Assembly (NCBI GenBank): GCA_035286745.1
Contig: DATECU010000258.1
Coordinates: 1-36,951, forward strand
DNA from: DATECU01 sp035286745
Lineage (GTDB): Bacteria > Acidobacteriota > Vicinamibacteria > Fen-336
Direction of reading: 5' to 3'
DNA: 36,951 nucleotides
Below the pieces are notes generated by a model. It saw only the letters and a program-made list of their open reading frames with translations. It searched no databases and was not told where the DNA came from. The first letter of the stretch is position 1; every line of letters starts with the position of its first letter. The position numbers and the translations under genes are program-made. Positions 1 through 8,846 of this stretch are shown here, piece by piece.

Positions 1-1572
1 GCCCCCGCGCGCCAGCGCAAGGAAACCGCCGAGACCTTGGGGGCCAAGCAGCGCGAGATCTCGGTGAGCGAGTTTTTCGCCAAGAACCGGCACCTGCTGG
101 GCTTCGACAACCCCCAGAAGGCGCTGCTCACCGCGGTCCGCGAGTGCGTGGACAATTCGCTGGACGCCTGCTCCGAAGCCGGCATCCTCCCCACCCTGCG
201 CATCGGCATCGCGCAGCTTGCGGAAGACCGCTTCCGCATCTCGGTCGAGGACAACGGGCCCGGCATCGTCAGGAAGCAGATCCCGCGCGTCTTCGGCAAG
301 CTGCTCTATGGCTCGAAGTTCCACACCCTGAAACAGCAGCGGGGCCAGCAGGGCATCGGCGTCTCCGCCGCCGGCATGTACGGCCAGCTCACCACCGGCA
401 AGCCGGTCACCATCCTCTCCCGCACCGGCGCCAAGGCCCCGGCCCACCACTTCGAGGTGACGGTCGACACCAAGAAGAACGAGCCCCTGGTCCTGCGCGA
501 CGAGCCTTGCGAATGGGACGTCAACCACGGGACCAAGGTCGAGATCGAGCTGCAGGCGGTCTACAAGAAAGGCCGCCGCTCGGTGGACGACTACGTGGAG
601 CAGAGCGCCCTCGCCAACCCTCACGCCGAGGTCTTCTACACCCCGCCTAACCAGGAGACCATCCACTACGCGCGGGCGGTCACCGAGCTGCCGGAAGAGC
701 CGAAGGAGATCAAGCCTCATCCTCACGGGGTGGAGCTGGGCATGCTGCTTCGGATGTTGCAGGACACGCCGGCCCGCACTCTGTCCGCGGCGCTCAAGCA
801 GGACTTCTCTCGGGTCACCGACAAGATCGTGGGCGAGGTGGCGCGAACCGCCCGGGTGAAGCCCGAGGCGCGGCCCCACGGCCTGACCCCGGCCGAGGTG
901 GAGCGGCTGCACCAGGCGGTGCAAGCGGTCAAGATCATGGCGCCTCCCACCAACTGCCTCTCCCCGATCGGGGCCGAGGCCGTCCGGCTAGGGCTCGAGA
1001 AGCGCTTCCAGGCCGAGTTCTTCGATGCCGTCACCCGGCCTCCGGCCGTCTACCGCGGCAACCCCTTTCAGGTCGAGGTCGGCCTCGCCTACGGCGGCAG
1101 CCTGCCGGGCGACGAGCTGATCGAGCTGTTCCGCCTCGCCAACCGCGTGCCCTTGCAGTACCAGTCCTCGGCCTGCGCCATCACCAAGGCGGTGATGACG
1201 GTGGATTGGCCGAGCTACGGTCTCGCCAAGTCCAAGGGCGCCTTGCCCCAGGGGCCGATGGTGCTGATGATCCACATCGCTTCGGTGTGGGTGCCCTTCA
1301 CCTCGGAGTCGAAAGAGGCCATCGCCCACTATCCCGAGATCGTGAAGGAGCTGCGTTTGGCGCTGATGGAGGTGGGGCGGCGCCTGGGCGGCCACATCCG
1401 CCACCGCCGGCGGGCCGCCGACGAGGCCAAGAAGAAGGGGTACATCGACAAGTTCATCCCTCATATCGGCATCGCCCTCAAGGACATCCTGGCCCTCTCC
1501 GACAAGCAGGAAGCCCGGGTGGTCGGCACGCTCCGGGATACCCTGGAGCGAAGCCGGGAGAAGCTGGTGTGA
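1..1572 (+). CDS. top6B: DNA topoisomerase VI subunit B (5' end cut by window edge)
   Basis: ATPase subunit of the type IIB topoisomerase, which uses ATP to pass one duplex through another together with the A subunit. The reading frame is open to the window edge. A TTG at position 37 is the first possible start seen, but the upstream in-frame residues (RKETAE) look like natural subunit B sequence, so the true start probably lies outside the window. Counting from that TTG, the GHKL ATP site is clear: N-box ECVDNSLDAC at about 36-45, EDNGPGI at about 71-77, and the glycine-rich lid RGQQGIG at about 102-108. The transducer region holds VPFTSESKEAI, with the lysine that contacts ATP gamma-phosphate in this family. 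Length suits a bacterial subunit B. Topoisomerase VI is typical of archaea and plants and patchy in bacteria. The stop overlaps the next gene by 4 bp. Confidence 0.95.
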   Translation, partial: APARQRKETAETLGAKQREISVSEFFAKNRHLLGFDNPQKALLTAVRECVDNSLDACSEAGILPTLRIGIAQLAEDRFRISVEDNGPGIVRKQIPRVFGKLLYGSKFHTLKQQRGQQGIGVSAAGMYGQLTTGKPVTILSRTGAKAPAHHFEVTVDTKKNEPLVLRDEPCEWDVNHGTKVEIELQAVYKKGRRSVDDYVEQSALANPHAEVFYTPPNQETIHYARAVTELPEEPKEIKPHPHGVELGMLLRMLQDTPARTLSAALKQDFSRVTDKIVGEVARTARVKPEARPHGLTPAEVERLHQAVQAVKIMAPPTNCLSPIGAEAVRLGLEKRFQAEFFDAVTRPPAVYRGNPFQVEVGLAYGGSLPGDELIELFRLANRVPLQYQSSACAITKAVMTVDWPSYGLAKSKGALPQGPMVLMIHIASVWVPFTSESKEAIAHYPEIVKELRLALMEVGRRLGGHIRHRRRAADEAKKKGYIDKFIPHIGIALKDILALSDKQEARVVGTLRDTLERSREKLV

Positions 1573-2663
1573 GACGGCGGGCGGGGGTGCTGGCGGCTGC
1601 CGCGGTCGCCTTGCTCGCCGGCTCGGCCGCCGCCCAGAACCCGCCCTCGCTGCCCGCCGCCCAGATCGAGGCCGTTGAGAGGATTCTCACCGCCGAGATG
1701 TCGAGGTGGGGCATCCCGGGGCTCAGCCTGGGGGTGGTGGTCGACGGCGAGATTCGTTTGGCGAACGGGTACGGGGTGGCCGACCTCGAGAACAACGTCC
1801 CCGCCAAGGCCACCACCCTCTATCGCCTGGGCTCCATCTCCAAGACCCTGACCGCGACCGCCGTGATGCAGCTCTCGGAGCGGGAGAAGCTGGACCTCGA
1901 TGCCCCCATCCAGAAGTACGTACCCGGCTTCCCGGAGAAGCCGTGGCCGGTCACCGCCCGCCAACTGCTGGCTCACCTGGGGGGCATCCGTAACTACTCC
2001 GAGGGAGAGTTCGGCAGCACCCGGCGCTATGCGAGCGTCGGCGAGGCGCTGGCCATCTTCAAGGACGGTCCCCTGGCCTGCGAGCCGGGAACCAAGTTCC
2101 TCTACAGCACCTACGGCTACACCCTGCTAGGCGCGGCGCTGGAAGGTGCGACCGGGGAGAGCTACCTCGACCATCTCAGGAAGCAGGTCCTGGAACCGGC
2201 GGGCATGGAACGCACCGTGGCCGACGATGCCCTGGCCGTTCTCCCCAACCGAGCCCAGGGCTACGTGCGCCTGGCTTCCGGCGACCTCCGGAACTCGGCG
2301 CTTGCGGATACCAGCAACAAGATCCCGGGGGGCGGCCTGGCCGGCACCGCCCTGGACTTGGCCCGCTTCGTCATCGCCCTCGAGAACGGGGTGCTGGTGA
2401 AGAAGGAGACGCTGGCCAGGATGCTGACGCGCCAGGCGGCGCGGGACGGCAAGCCCAGCGGCTACGGCCTGGGGGTCTTCCTGGGCAATCGCCGTGGCGT
2501 GCGCGAGGCTTGGCACACCGGAGGCCAGCAGCGGGTGAGCACCGTGCTCTACCTCCAGCCGGACCGGCGGCTGGGGGTGGTGGTGCTGGCCAATCTGGAG
2601 GGGGTGCGGGATCGCCTGTTGGAGGTTGCCCGCCAGGTCGCCGACATCGCCGCCGCCCGTTGA
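1569..2663 (+). CDS. Secreted serine hydrolase, beta-lactamase/PBP (class C) family
   Basis: A 364-residue protein of the S12 / beta-lactamase-related family (DD-peptidases, esterases and class C-like enzymes). I chose the GTG at 1569 because it gives a signal peptide (three Arg, then an Ala/Leu/Val core ending AAAQN) and a 4-bp GTGA overlap with the top6B stop; longer readings upstream lie over top6B. Family motifs are present: SISK (the S-x-x-K nucleophile motif) near residue 80, YSTYGY in the position of the Y-x-N motif, and HTG near the C-terminus in place of K-T-G. These predict acyl-enzyme chemistry in the periplasm or outside the cell; the substrate cannot be told. It sits between the two topoisomerase VI subunit genes and is probably translationally coupled to top6B, which has no obvious functional reason. 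Confidence 0.88.
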   Translation: MRRRAGVLAAAAVALLAGSAAAQNPPSLPAAQIEAVERILTAEMSRWGIPGLSLGVVVDGEIRLANGYGVADLENNVPAKATTLYRLGSISKTLTATAVMQLSEREKLDLDAPIQKYVPGFPEKPWPVTARQLLAHLGGIRNYSEGEFGSTRRYASVGEALAIFKDGPLACEPGTKFLYSTYGYTLLGAALEGATGESYLDHLRKQVLEPAGMERTVADDALAVLPNRAQGYVRLASGDLRNSALADTSNKIPGGGLAGTALDLARFVIALENGVLVKKETLARMLTRQAARDGKPSGYGLGVFLGNRRGVREAWHTGGQQRVSTVLYLQPDRRLGVVVLANLEGVRDRLLEVARQVADIAAAR

Positions 2664-2751
2664 GGACGGGCCCATCCGGGGCGCCGGCCGCCGCGCTATG
2701 GTAAACTGACCGTTCGGGCGAACGACTACACCCCGAAGTCACTGAATCCTC

Positions 2752-2770
2752 GGAGGTTAGCTCTCTCTTG
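2752..2770 (+). promoter_or_regulatory. Ribosome-binding site deciding the TTG start of top6A
   Basis: A GGAGG at 2752-2756 lies 11 nt before the TTG at 2768. There is no ATG or GTG nearby in this frame, so the Shine-Dalgarno spacing supports TTG as the start. Confidence 0.6.
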
Positions 2771-3871
2771 GCCAAAGCGAAGGGCGCCGCCAATCCGGCG
2801 CTTGAGAAGATCCTCGGGTCGGCTCACGACATGCACGACAAGATCGTGGGCGGCAAGAAGCCGTCGATGAAGTTCCCATTGCGGAGCCTCGCCAACGTTC
2901 GCTACACCCCCAAGAAGGGCCACTTCGAGATGCTGGGCAAGCGCAAGGAGCGGACCCTCACCGTCTCCACGGTCAAGACCTTCGCCCAGACCATGCGCAT
3001 GCTCGCCCTCTCGAAGAAGCTCATCGAGACCGACGACTTCGCCACCAAGCGCGACGCCTACTACCAGACGAAGAACTGGGAGGACGCCCGCTGCGACGAG
3101 CAGTCCGAGTCCGATACCCTGATGGACGACATCGAGGGCCTTTACAGCCTGAACAAGGAGCAGCTCGGTTTTCGCCCCGACGAGCACGGCGGCCTGGTGG
3201 CGGGTGAGCTGGTGGTTCTCGACCACAAGCCGGGAACCACTCAGATCGAGGAGATCGACTGCACCAAGTTCGGCTCCGGCGCCTACGGCATCCCCTCGTC
3301 GGTGGAGCACCTGGGCTTCAAGACCAAGGCCAAGTTCATCCTGGCCATCGAAACCAACGGCATCTTCGAGCGCCTCAACTACCACCGCTACTGGTCCAAG
3401 GCCGACTGCATCCTGGTGTCGATGCAGGGCGTGCCCACCCGCGCCGTTCGCCGGTTCGTAAGGCGCCTGGCCGACGAAAAGAAGATCCCCGTCTATGTCT
3501 TCGTGGACTGCGACCCGTACGGAATCGCCAACATCTACCGCACGCTCAAGGTCGGCTCCGGGAACAACGCCCACCTGAACGAGTTCTTCTGCGTGCCCCA
3601 GGCCAAGTTCCTGGGGGTCACCCCGCAGGACATCCTCGACTACGACCTGCCCACCCACCCCTTGAAGGACGTGGACATCAAGCGGGCCAAGGACGCCCTC
3701 AAGAACGACCCCTTCTTCCAGCACTACAAGGCATGGGCGACCGGCTTCGAGCAACTGCTCAAGATGGGCAAGCGCGCCGAACAGCAGGCCTTCGCCAAGC
3801 ACGATCTGAACTTCGTCATGGACGTGTACCTGCCCGAGAAGCTGAAGCACATCGAGAAGTTCCTTCCCTAG
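2768..3871 (+). CDS. top6A: DNA topoisomerase VI subunit A (Spo11-like)
   Basis: DNA-cleaving subunit of topoisomerase VI, related to eukaryotic Spo11; 367 residues, the usual family length. The 5Y-CAP (winged-helix) domain carries TKRDAYYQ at about residues 93-100 with the catalytic tyrosine (98 or 99). The Toprim domain has AIETNG with the metal-binding Glu at about 195 and VFVDCDPYG with the D-x-D at about 247-249. The C-terminus ends in a family-like helix. Start is a TTG supported by a GGAGG. It is separated from top6B only by the serine hydrolase gene and 104 bp, so the two subunits are encoded in one cluster. The next gene begins about 11 nt after its stop. Confidence 0.95.
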   Translation: MAKAKGAANPALEKILGSAHDMHDKIVGGKKPSMKFPLRSLANVRYTPKKGHFEMLGKRKERTLTVSTVKTFAQTMRMLALSKKLIETDDFATKRDAYYQTKNWEDARCDEQSESDTLMDDIEGLYSLNKEQLGFRPDEHGGLVAGELVVLDHKPGTTQIEEIDCTKFGSGAYGIPSSVEHLGFKTKAKFILAIETNGIFERLNYHRYWSKADCILVSMQGVPTRAVRRFVRRLADEKKIPVYVFVDCDPYGIANIYRTLKVGSGNNAHLNEFFCVPQAKFLGVTPQDILDYDLPTHPLKDVDIKRAKDALKNDPFFQHYKAWATGFEQLLKMGKRAEQQAFAKHDLNFVMDVYLPEKLKHIEKFLP

Positions 3872-3881
3872 GAGCGACGCC

Positions 3882-4742
3882 GTGATGGGACTGTTCTCTC
3901 GTTCCAAGAAGCCCAAGGCCCCCGTGAAGCCCAAGAAGAAGAACCCGGCCAAGGCCAAGGTCGAGCAGCCCAAGGCCAAGAAGGCTGCCGACGGCAAGGC
4001 CAAGAAGACCAAGCCGGCGCCCAAGAAGGCCGAGGCCAAGCCCCCGGCCCCGGCCAAGGTACCGGCCGGCAAGCCCTCGACGGCAGCGATTCCCACCCCC
4101 GGCAAGCCCAAGGCTGCTGGGGGCAAGCCCTCGAAGAAGGGCGGGCGCAGGAGCTCGCTCGCCATGCGCCGTGGCCCTAACGGAGAGCCCTTCGTGCCCG
4201 GCGACCTGCTGTTGCCGAACGGGGTAGGCAACCCCGACGAGTTGCAGTACCTGCTGCGGGGCGCGGTGGCGGCCGAGCACCCGGCGCCGGACACCGCGGT
4301 CCAGGAGATCCTGGCCAAGCCGGGAAGCTCGGGCCTGGGTTTGAACCAATCCGACCTCTCCCGCTATGCGGACGGGATGGCCGACCGCTTCCTCCGGGGC
4401 ACCATCGAACCCTTGCTCCCCCTGAGGCAGCCTCCGCGCCGCACCTTCGTGGGGGTGGTGGAGCGGGCCAAGCACCGGCGGCGGGAGATCGGCGCCTTCC
4501 TCCGCGGCCTGGACCTGGGCCGCACCGAGACCTCCCACATGGACGCTCACGCCGAGGCCAGCTTGCAGAACCTCATGGAATGGGCGGCCCGGCTGGAGAT
4601 CCTGGCCGACGCCGACGAGCCCAACCAGGTCGACTTCACCCAGTTCCATCGGGTCCTGGACCAGCTCGACAACACCACCGAGGCTCTGATCATCGACGTG
4701 GAGTTGACGCTGCGGCGGCTCAGGGATCGGGTGCACGCCTGA
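3882..4742 (+). CDS. Lys/Ala/Pro-rich protein following top6A (unknown function)
   Basis: I do not recognise a named family. The protein has two parts. Residues 1 to about 90 are very rich in Lys, Ala and Pro (KKNPAKAK, KKTKPAPKK type segments), like histone H1-type or AlgP-type bacterial tails, and are probably disordered and able to bind nucleic acid. The remaining roughly 190 residues look globular and more acidic, with a predicted helical end (QFHRVLDQLDNTTEALI, then VELTLRRLRDRV). An AGGAG at 3870-3874 serves either the GTG at 3882 or the ATG at 3885; I cannot separate them. It starts 10 nt after the top6A stop and is most likely co-transcribed with it. A role as a DNA-binding partner of topoisomerase VI is inference from position and composition only. 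Confidence 0.8.
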   Translation: MMGLFSRSKKPKAPVKPKKKNPAKAKVEQPKAKKAADGKAKKTKPAPKKAEAKPPAPAKVPAGKPSTAAIPTPGKPKAAGGKPSKKGGRRSSLAMRRGPNGEPFVPGDLLLPNGVGNPDELQYLLRGAVAAEHPAPDTAVQEILAKPGSSGLGLNQSDLSRYADGMADRFLRGTIEPLLPLRQPPRRTFVGVVERAKHRRREIGAFLRGLDLGRTETSHMDAHAEASLQNLMEWAARLEILADADEPNQVDFTQFHRVLDQLDNTTEALIIDVELTLRRLRDRVHA

Positions 4743-4798
4743 CCTGGCTCGCTGGCTAGCGGAATCCTCCAGGCGAGTCACCCTTGGGTGAGCCGCGC

Positions 4799-7309
4799 AT
4801 GTCCAGACTCGTCTCCCGGTGGCTCGTCCTCTGGAGCCTGCTGCTGGGGGCCTGCGGGGGCTCCACGCCTCCGACCGTCTCCACCTCGCCCCCTCCCAGC
4901 GGGCGAGAGCGGACCCTGCTCACCGGCCCCTGGCGCTTCAGGGCCGCCGGCGAGCCGGCGGGGGCCGAGGCCCCCGACTTCGACGACAGCGGCTGGGAGC
5001 AGGTGGCCATCCCCCACACTTGGGGCGAGGAGCCCTTGCGCAGCGCGTGGTATCGCACCCACCTGACGCGGACCGAGCAGGATCGCGCCCAACGCACCTA
5101 CCTCTGCTTCGAAGGCGTCGCCACCCTGGCCACCGTCTTCGTGAACGGCGCCGAGGCGGGCCGCCACCAGGGGGCCTTCACCCGCTTCACCCTGGACCTC
5201 AGCGACAAGCTGCTGGCCGGCGACAACCTGATCGCGGTGCGGGTGAGCAACCACCCCGCGGATACCGTGGACAGCCTGCCTTCGGGACAGGGCAAGCAGC
5301 TCTACCACATGTACGGCGGCATCTACCGCAAGGTCTGGCTGCTCACCACCAGCCCTCACCACATCGACCCCATGGACCACGCGGCCTCCGGCGTCTTCGT
5401 CACCGCCTCGGAGGTGAGCGCGGACTCGGCGCGGCTCTCGGTCCGGACCCTGGTCAGGAACGCCAGTGGCAGCCCAGCCCGCTACCAGGTCGTCACCCGC
5501 TTGATCGAGCCCGAGGGGCGCGAGGTGGCGACCCTCAAGAGCGGCCTCACGGTGCCCGCGCAGGCTTCGCGTCCGGCGGTGATGGAAACCAAGCTGAAGC
5601 GCCCGCACCGCTGGACCCTGGAGGACCCCTACCTCTACCTGGTGCGCAGCGAGCTGTTCCGCGACGGGGTCCTGGAGGACGCGGTCCAGGAAACGACCGG
5701 CTTCCGCGACTTCCGGCTGGAGAACGGCCGCTTCCTGCTGAACGGCACCCCGATCCCGATCCGGGGCGTGGGCAAGCACCAGGAGAGCGAGTACCACGCC
5801 TCGGCCATGACCGACCAGGAGATCCGAGAGGACTTCCTTGGGCTCAAGGACCTGGGCGTCAACATGGTGCGCCTGGCCCACTATCCCCATGCGCCTTACG
5901 AGTATGAGCTGGCGGACCAGATGGGGATTCTGGTCTGGGCCGAGAACGGCCACTCCAATTCCTGGAAGGCCGGCGAGATCGGCGACACCATCACCCGGGA
6001 GATGGTGAGGCAGAACCTGAACCACCCCTCGATCGTGGTCTGGTCGGCGGGCAACGAGACCGGCTTTCTGCGTGTCAATCGCTATGCGGGCGTCATCAAG
6101 AGCGAGGACCCCTCGCGCCTGGTCACCTACGCCAGCAACATCGGCGCCCGCGGCAAGGAGCGCTACCCCAACCTCGACTTCGTGGCCCACAACACCTACC
6201 GCGGCTGGTATCACATGGAACCCTGGGACTTCGAACCGGGGGCTCTCACCATGCGCTACATCTCGGAGACCGGCGGCGGGGCGGTGGTGAGTAACCACAC
6301 CGGCTACGCGCGGCCCGGCAAGCTGGTGGACCACTTCGAGCCCGAGGAGTACCGGCAGAAGCTGGCCGAGATCCAGTTGCAGGTGGTGTTTCGCGATCAT
6401 CCCGCGGAGATCCCCATGTACCTCATCTGGCTCTACCGGGACTTCGCCATCGACAAGTACAAGGGGGTCCGCAACACCAAGGGCCTGCTGACCTATGCCG
6501 GCTTCAAGAAGGACGCCTACTACCTCTACCGGGCGTTCCTCAGGCCGGAGGAACCCACCGTCCATCTGACCAGCAAGACCTACTTCCTGAGGCGGGGCCC
6601 CGACGCGGTCGGCGTCAAGGCCTACTCCAACAGCCAGGCCCTGACCCTCACCCTGAACGGTGGAGATCAGGGTACCAAGCAGAACGGTCGCTACCGACTC
6701 GAGGGCCGCCCCATCGCCAACGTGTTCTACTGGGACTGTCCGCTGCAGCCGGGTCGAAACGAGATCCTGGTTCGGGACCAGGCAGGCCGCACCGACTCGA
6801 CCATCGTCTACTTCGACGCCGGCGGCGGCGGCGGAGCGCCGCCGGAGGCCGAGTCGGCGCCCATTAGGCGACTGCGCTCCAGCAACCCGCGGAGTCCCGC
6901 GACCTTCATCGACCAGCCGGTTCGGGAGCAATGGCCGTTCTACGACGAGTTCGACGGCACCGCCGACAACAGCTTCGACCGCCTGCCCGACCTGCTTCGG
7001 GGCGCGCGCTTCATCAGCACCCACCGCCTGAGCAAGCCGGAGCACCGGACCGACATCTCCTTCACGGTCGGCTCCGCCGAAGTCGAGGTGCTGCTGATGG
7101 CCACCGCGGGCGGGCCACCGCCCAACCGCTGGCTCCGAGCCGGCTTTGCCGATACCGGGACCACCGGCCTGTGGCGAGACAACGACCTGCGCCTGGTCGG
7201 CTACCACCTGCTGCGCAAGAGCTGCCGCCCGGGCGAGAAGGTGGTGGTGCCCGGCGCCACCTGGGACTACCTGTTGCTGGTCAAGGAGAAGGGGCCGGGC
7301 ACTCGGTAG
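4799..7309 (+). CDS. Glycoside hydrolase family 2 lipoprotein (beta-galactosidase/glucuronidase-like)
   Basis: An 836-residue exported glycosidase. The ATG at 4799 opens a lipoprotein signal (Arg-rich start, LVLWSLLLGAC lipobox with the Cys near residue 21); a TTG at 4784 is an alternative. The N-terminal sugar-binding domain is typical of GH2 (LTGPWRFR, FDDSGWEQVAIPHTWG, then a jelly-roll with FVNGAEAG). The TIM barrel follows, with NHPSIVVWSAGNE containing the acid/base Glu and YISETGGG containing a likely nucleophile Glu. Behind the barrel a DUF4982-like beta-sandwich (VKAYSNSQALTLTLNGG) is followed by a further C-terminal domain of about 150 residues that I do not recognise. It probably acts on beta-linked sugars at the cell envelope; the exact substrate cannot be read from sequence. 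Confidence 0.9.
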   Translation: MSRLVSRWLVLWSLLLGACGGSTPPTVSTSPPPSGRERTLLTGPWRFRAAGEPAGAEAPDFDDSGWEQVAIPHTWGEEPLRSAWYRTHLTRTEQDRAQRTYLCFEGVATLATVFVNGAEAGRHQGAFTRFTLDLSDKLLAGDNLIAVRVSNHPADTVDSLPSGQGKQLYHMYGGIYRKVWLLTTSPHHIDPMDHAASGVFVTASEVSADSARLSVRTLVRNASGSPARYQVVTRLIEPEGREVATLKSGLTVPAQASRPAVMETKLKRPHRWTLEDPYLYLVRSELFRDGVLEDAVQETTGFRDFRLENGRFLLNGTPIPIRGVGKHQESEYHASAMTDQEIREDFLGLKDLGVNMVRLAHYPHAPYEYELADQMGILVWAENGHSNSWKAGEIGDTITREMVRQNLNHPSIVVWSAGNETGFLRVNRYAGVIKSEDPSRLVTYASNIGARGKERYPNLDFVAHNTYRGWYHMEPWDFEPGALTMRYISETGGGAVVSNHTGYARPGKLVDHFEPEEYRQKLAEIQLQVVFRDHPAEIPMYLIWLYRDFAIDKYKGVRNTKGLLTYAGFKKDAYYLYRAFLRPEEPTVHLTSKTYFLRRGPDAVGVKAYSNSQALTLTLNGGDQGTKQNGRYRLEGRPIANVFYWDCPLQPGRNEILVRDQAGRTDSTIVYFDAGGGGGAPPEAESAPIRRLRSSNPRSPATFIDQPVREQWPFYDEFDGTADNSFDRLPDLLRGARFISTHRLSKPEHRTDISFTVGSAEVEVLLMATAGGPPPNRWLRAGFADTGTTGLWRDNDLRLVGYHLLRKSCRPGEKVVVPGATWDYLLLVKEKGPGTR

Positions 7310-7329
7310 GTGGCCAGCCCGGATTCCCG

Positions 7330-8829
7330 ATGGCGTTCTTTCGCCGGCTGCTTCACGACCCCCGCCTGGCCCTCTTCGTCCTGGTGTTCGGCAGCTACGC
7401 CTACTTCTACCAGGGTGGGGGCTGGAACCAGAACTCCCGCTTCGACCTGACGCGAGCCCTGGTGGAGCAGGGCACGGCGTCGATCGACGCCTACGAGTTC
7501 AACACCGGCGACAAGTCCCGGCTGAACGGCCGCTTCTACTGCGACAAGGCCCCCGGCGTCTCCTTCCTGGCCGTCCCCGTCTACGCCGCCTTCCACCCGT
7601 TCGCCGAAGGCCACCGCCCCAAAGCCCGCCTGGTCACCCGTGCCGCCTACCTGGCCACGCTCTTGGTGGTCTCCCTGCCCTCGGCACTTGCGGCCGTCGC
7701 TCTCGCGAGCCTGGGGGCCGCGTTCGGCTGGCCGCGGCGGGGGGCGGCGGCGCTGGCGCTGGCCTGGGCGCTCGGAACCCTGGCCTTCCCGTACGCGACG
7801 CTGCTCTACGGCCACCAACTCGCGGCCTCGCTCTTGCTGGGGGCCTTCGCCATCCTGGCCCGGGTGCGTCAGGCGGGTCTCCCCACGGTACCGCCACCCC
7901 CAGGGTCCTTGGCGCTCGCCGGCCTGCTTCTCGGCTCGACGGTGGCGGTGGAGTACCCGCCAGCCATGGCGGTGGCCGTGTTGCTCGGCTACGCGGCCCT
8001 CACGGTGCGGCCCTGGTCTCGCCTGCCCTGGCTGGTGGCCGGCATGGTCCCCCCACTCGCCGCGTTAGCCGCCTACCACTGGACCGTCTTCGGCGGGCCG
8101 CTCACCCTTCCCTACCACCACGTCCTGGAGGCGCCGCGGCACCAGGGCCTCTTCTTGGGCGTGAGCACGCCGCGCCTCGACATCCTGCATCGGATCCTGA
8201 TCGGCGAGCAGCGCGGGCTCTTCGTGTTCGCCCCCTGGCTGCTGCTCGCCCTCCCCGGCCTGCTGCGGCTCTTTCGCCACCGCCGCTTTCGACTGGAGGG
8301 GGCCGTCTGTCTCCTGGTCTTCGGCCTCTTCGTGGCCTTCAACACCACGCTCTCCACCTCCGACACCGATTGGCGTGCCGGCTGGGGCATGGGCCCGCGC
8401 CACCTGATCCCCAGCCTGCCCTTTCTGGCGATCGGCGCCGGCGGCCTGCTGCTGCCGATCGGGAAGGCGACGGGGTTCGCCGGGCGAGGCCTGCGCCGAA
8501 CGCTGGGCGCGATAGCGGCGCTCTCTCTGACCTTCTCCGTCGCCATGATGCTGATCGCCACTTCGGTCCGACCCGAGGCTCCCACCGCCTACCGCAGACC
8601 GTTCCAGGACTTCCTGATCCCGGCCTTCCTGCGCGGCGAGCTGGCTCAGAACACCATCCCCATCCACACCGGCATCATCAAGGAACGCCGAGAGGCCTGG
8701 AACTGGGGCGAGGCCTTCGGCCTCTCCGGCTTGCCCGCCCTGATCCCGCTAGGCGTGTGGGCGGCGGTCAACGGCGCCTGGTTGCTGGCTTGCCTGCGGC
8801 GCCAGGAGCGCGAGACCGGCCGGAGCTGA
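7330..8829 (+). CDS. Polytopic membrane protein, possible GT-C-type glycosyltransferase
   Basis: A 499-residue integral membrane protein. The ATG at 7330 puts a hydrophobic helix at residues 12-25; about ten more long hydrophobic segments follow, separated by Arg-rich loops. The first large loop holds conserved-looking polar residues (NQNSRFDLTRAL, NTGDKS, YCDKAPG), as in GT-C enzymes, which place an acidic catalytic residue in the first extracytoplasmic loop and use lipid-linked sugars. That assignment is tentative; a transporter-like or unknown membrane family is possible. The gene begins 20 nt after the GH2 gene in the same direction, so co-transcription is likely. It ends 17 bp from the convergent PQQ dehydrogenase gene. 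Confidence 0.8.
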   Translation: MAFFRRLLHDPRLALFVLVFGSYAYFYQGGGWNQNSRFDLTRALVEQGTASIDAYEFNTGDKSRLNGRFYCDKAPGVSFLAVPVYAAFHPFAEGHRPKARLVTRAAYLATLLVVSLPSALAAVALASLGAAFGWPRRGAAALALAWALGTLAFPYATLLYGHQLAASLLLGAFAILARVRQAGLPTVPPPPGSLALAGLLLGSTVAVEYPPAMAVAVLLGYAALTVRPWSRLPWLVAGMVPPLAALAAYHWTVFGGPLTLPYHHVLEAPRHQGLFLGVSTPRLDILHRILIGEQRGLFVFAPWLLLALPGLLRLFRHRRFRLEGAVCLLVFGLFVAFNTTLSTSDTDWRAGWGMGPRHLIPSLPFLAIGAGGLLLPIGKATGFAGRGLRRTLGAIAALSLTFSVAMMLIATSVRPEAPTAYRRPFQDFLIPAFLRGELAQNTIPIHTGIIKERREAWNWGEAFGLSGLPALIPLGVWAAVNGAWLLACLRRQERETGRS

Positions 8830-8846
8830 GCCTCGGCGCCGCTGCG

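Noticed and set aside
2726..4318. Long minus-strand open frame across top6A
   Set aside because: It is a GC-rich antisense shadow of top6A and the Lys-rich gene, with low-complexity translation and no family motif.
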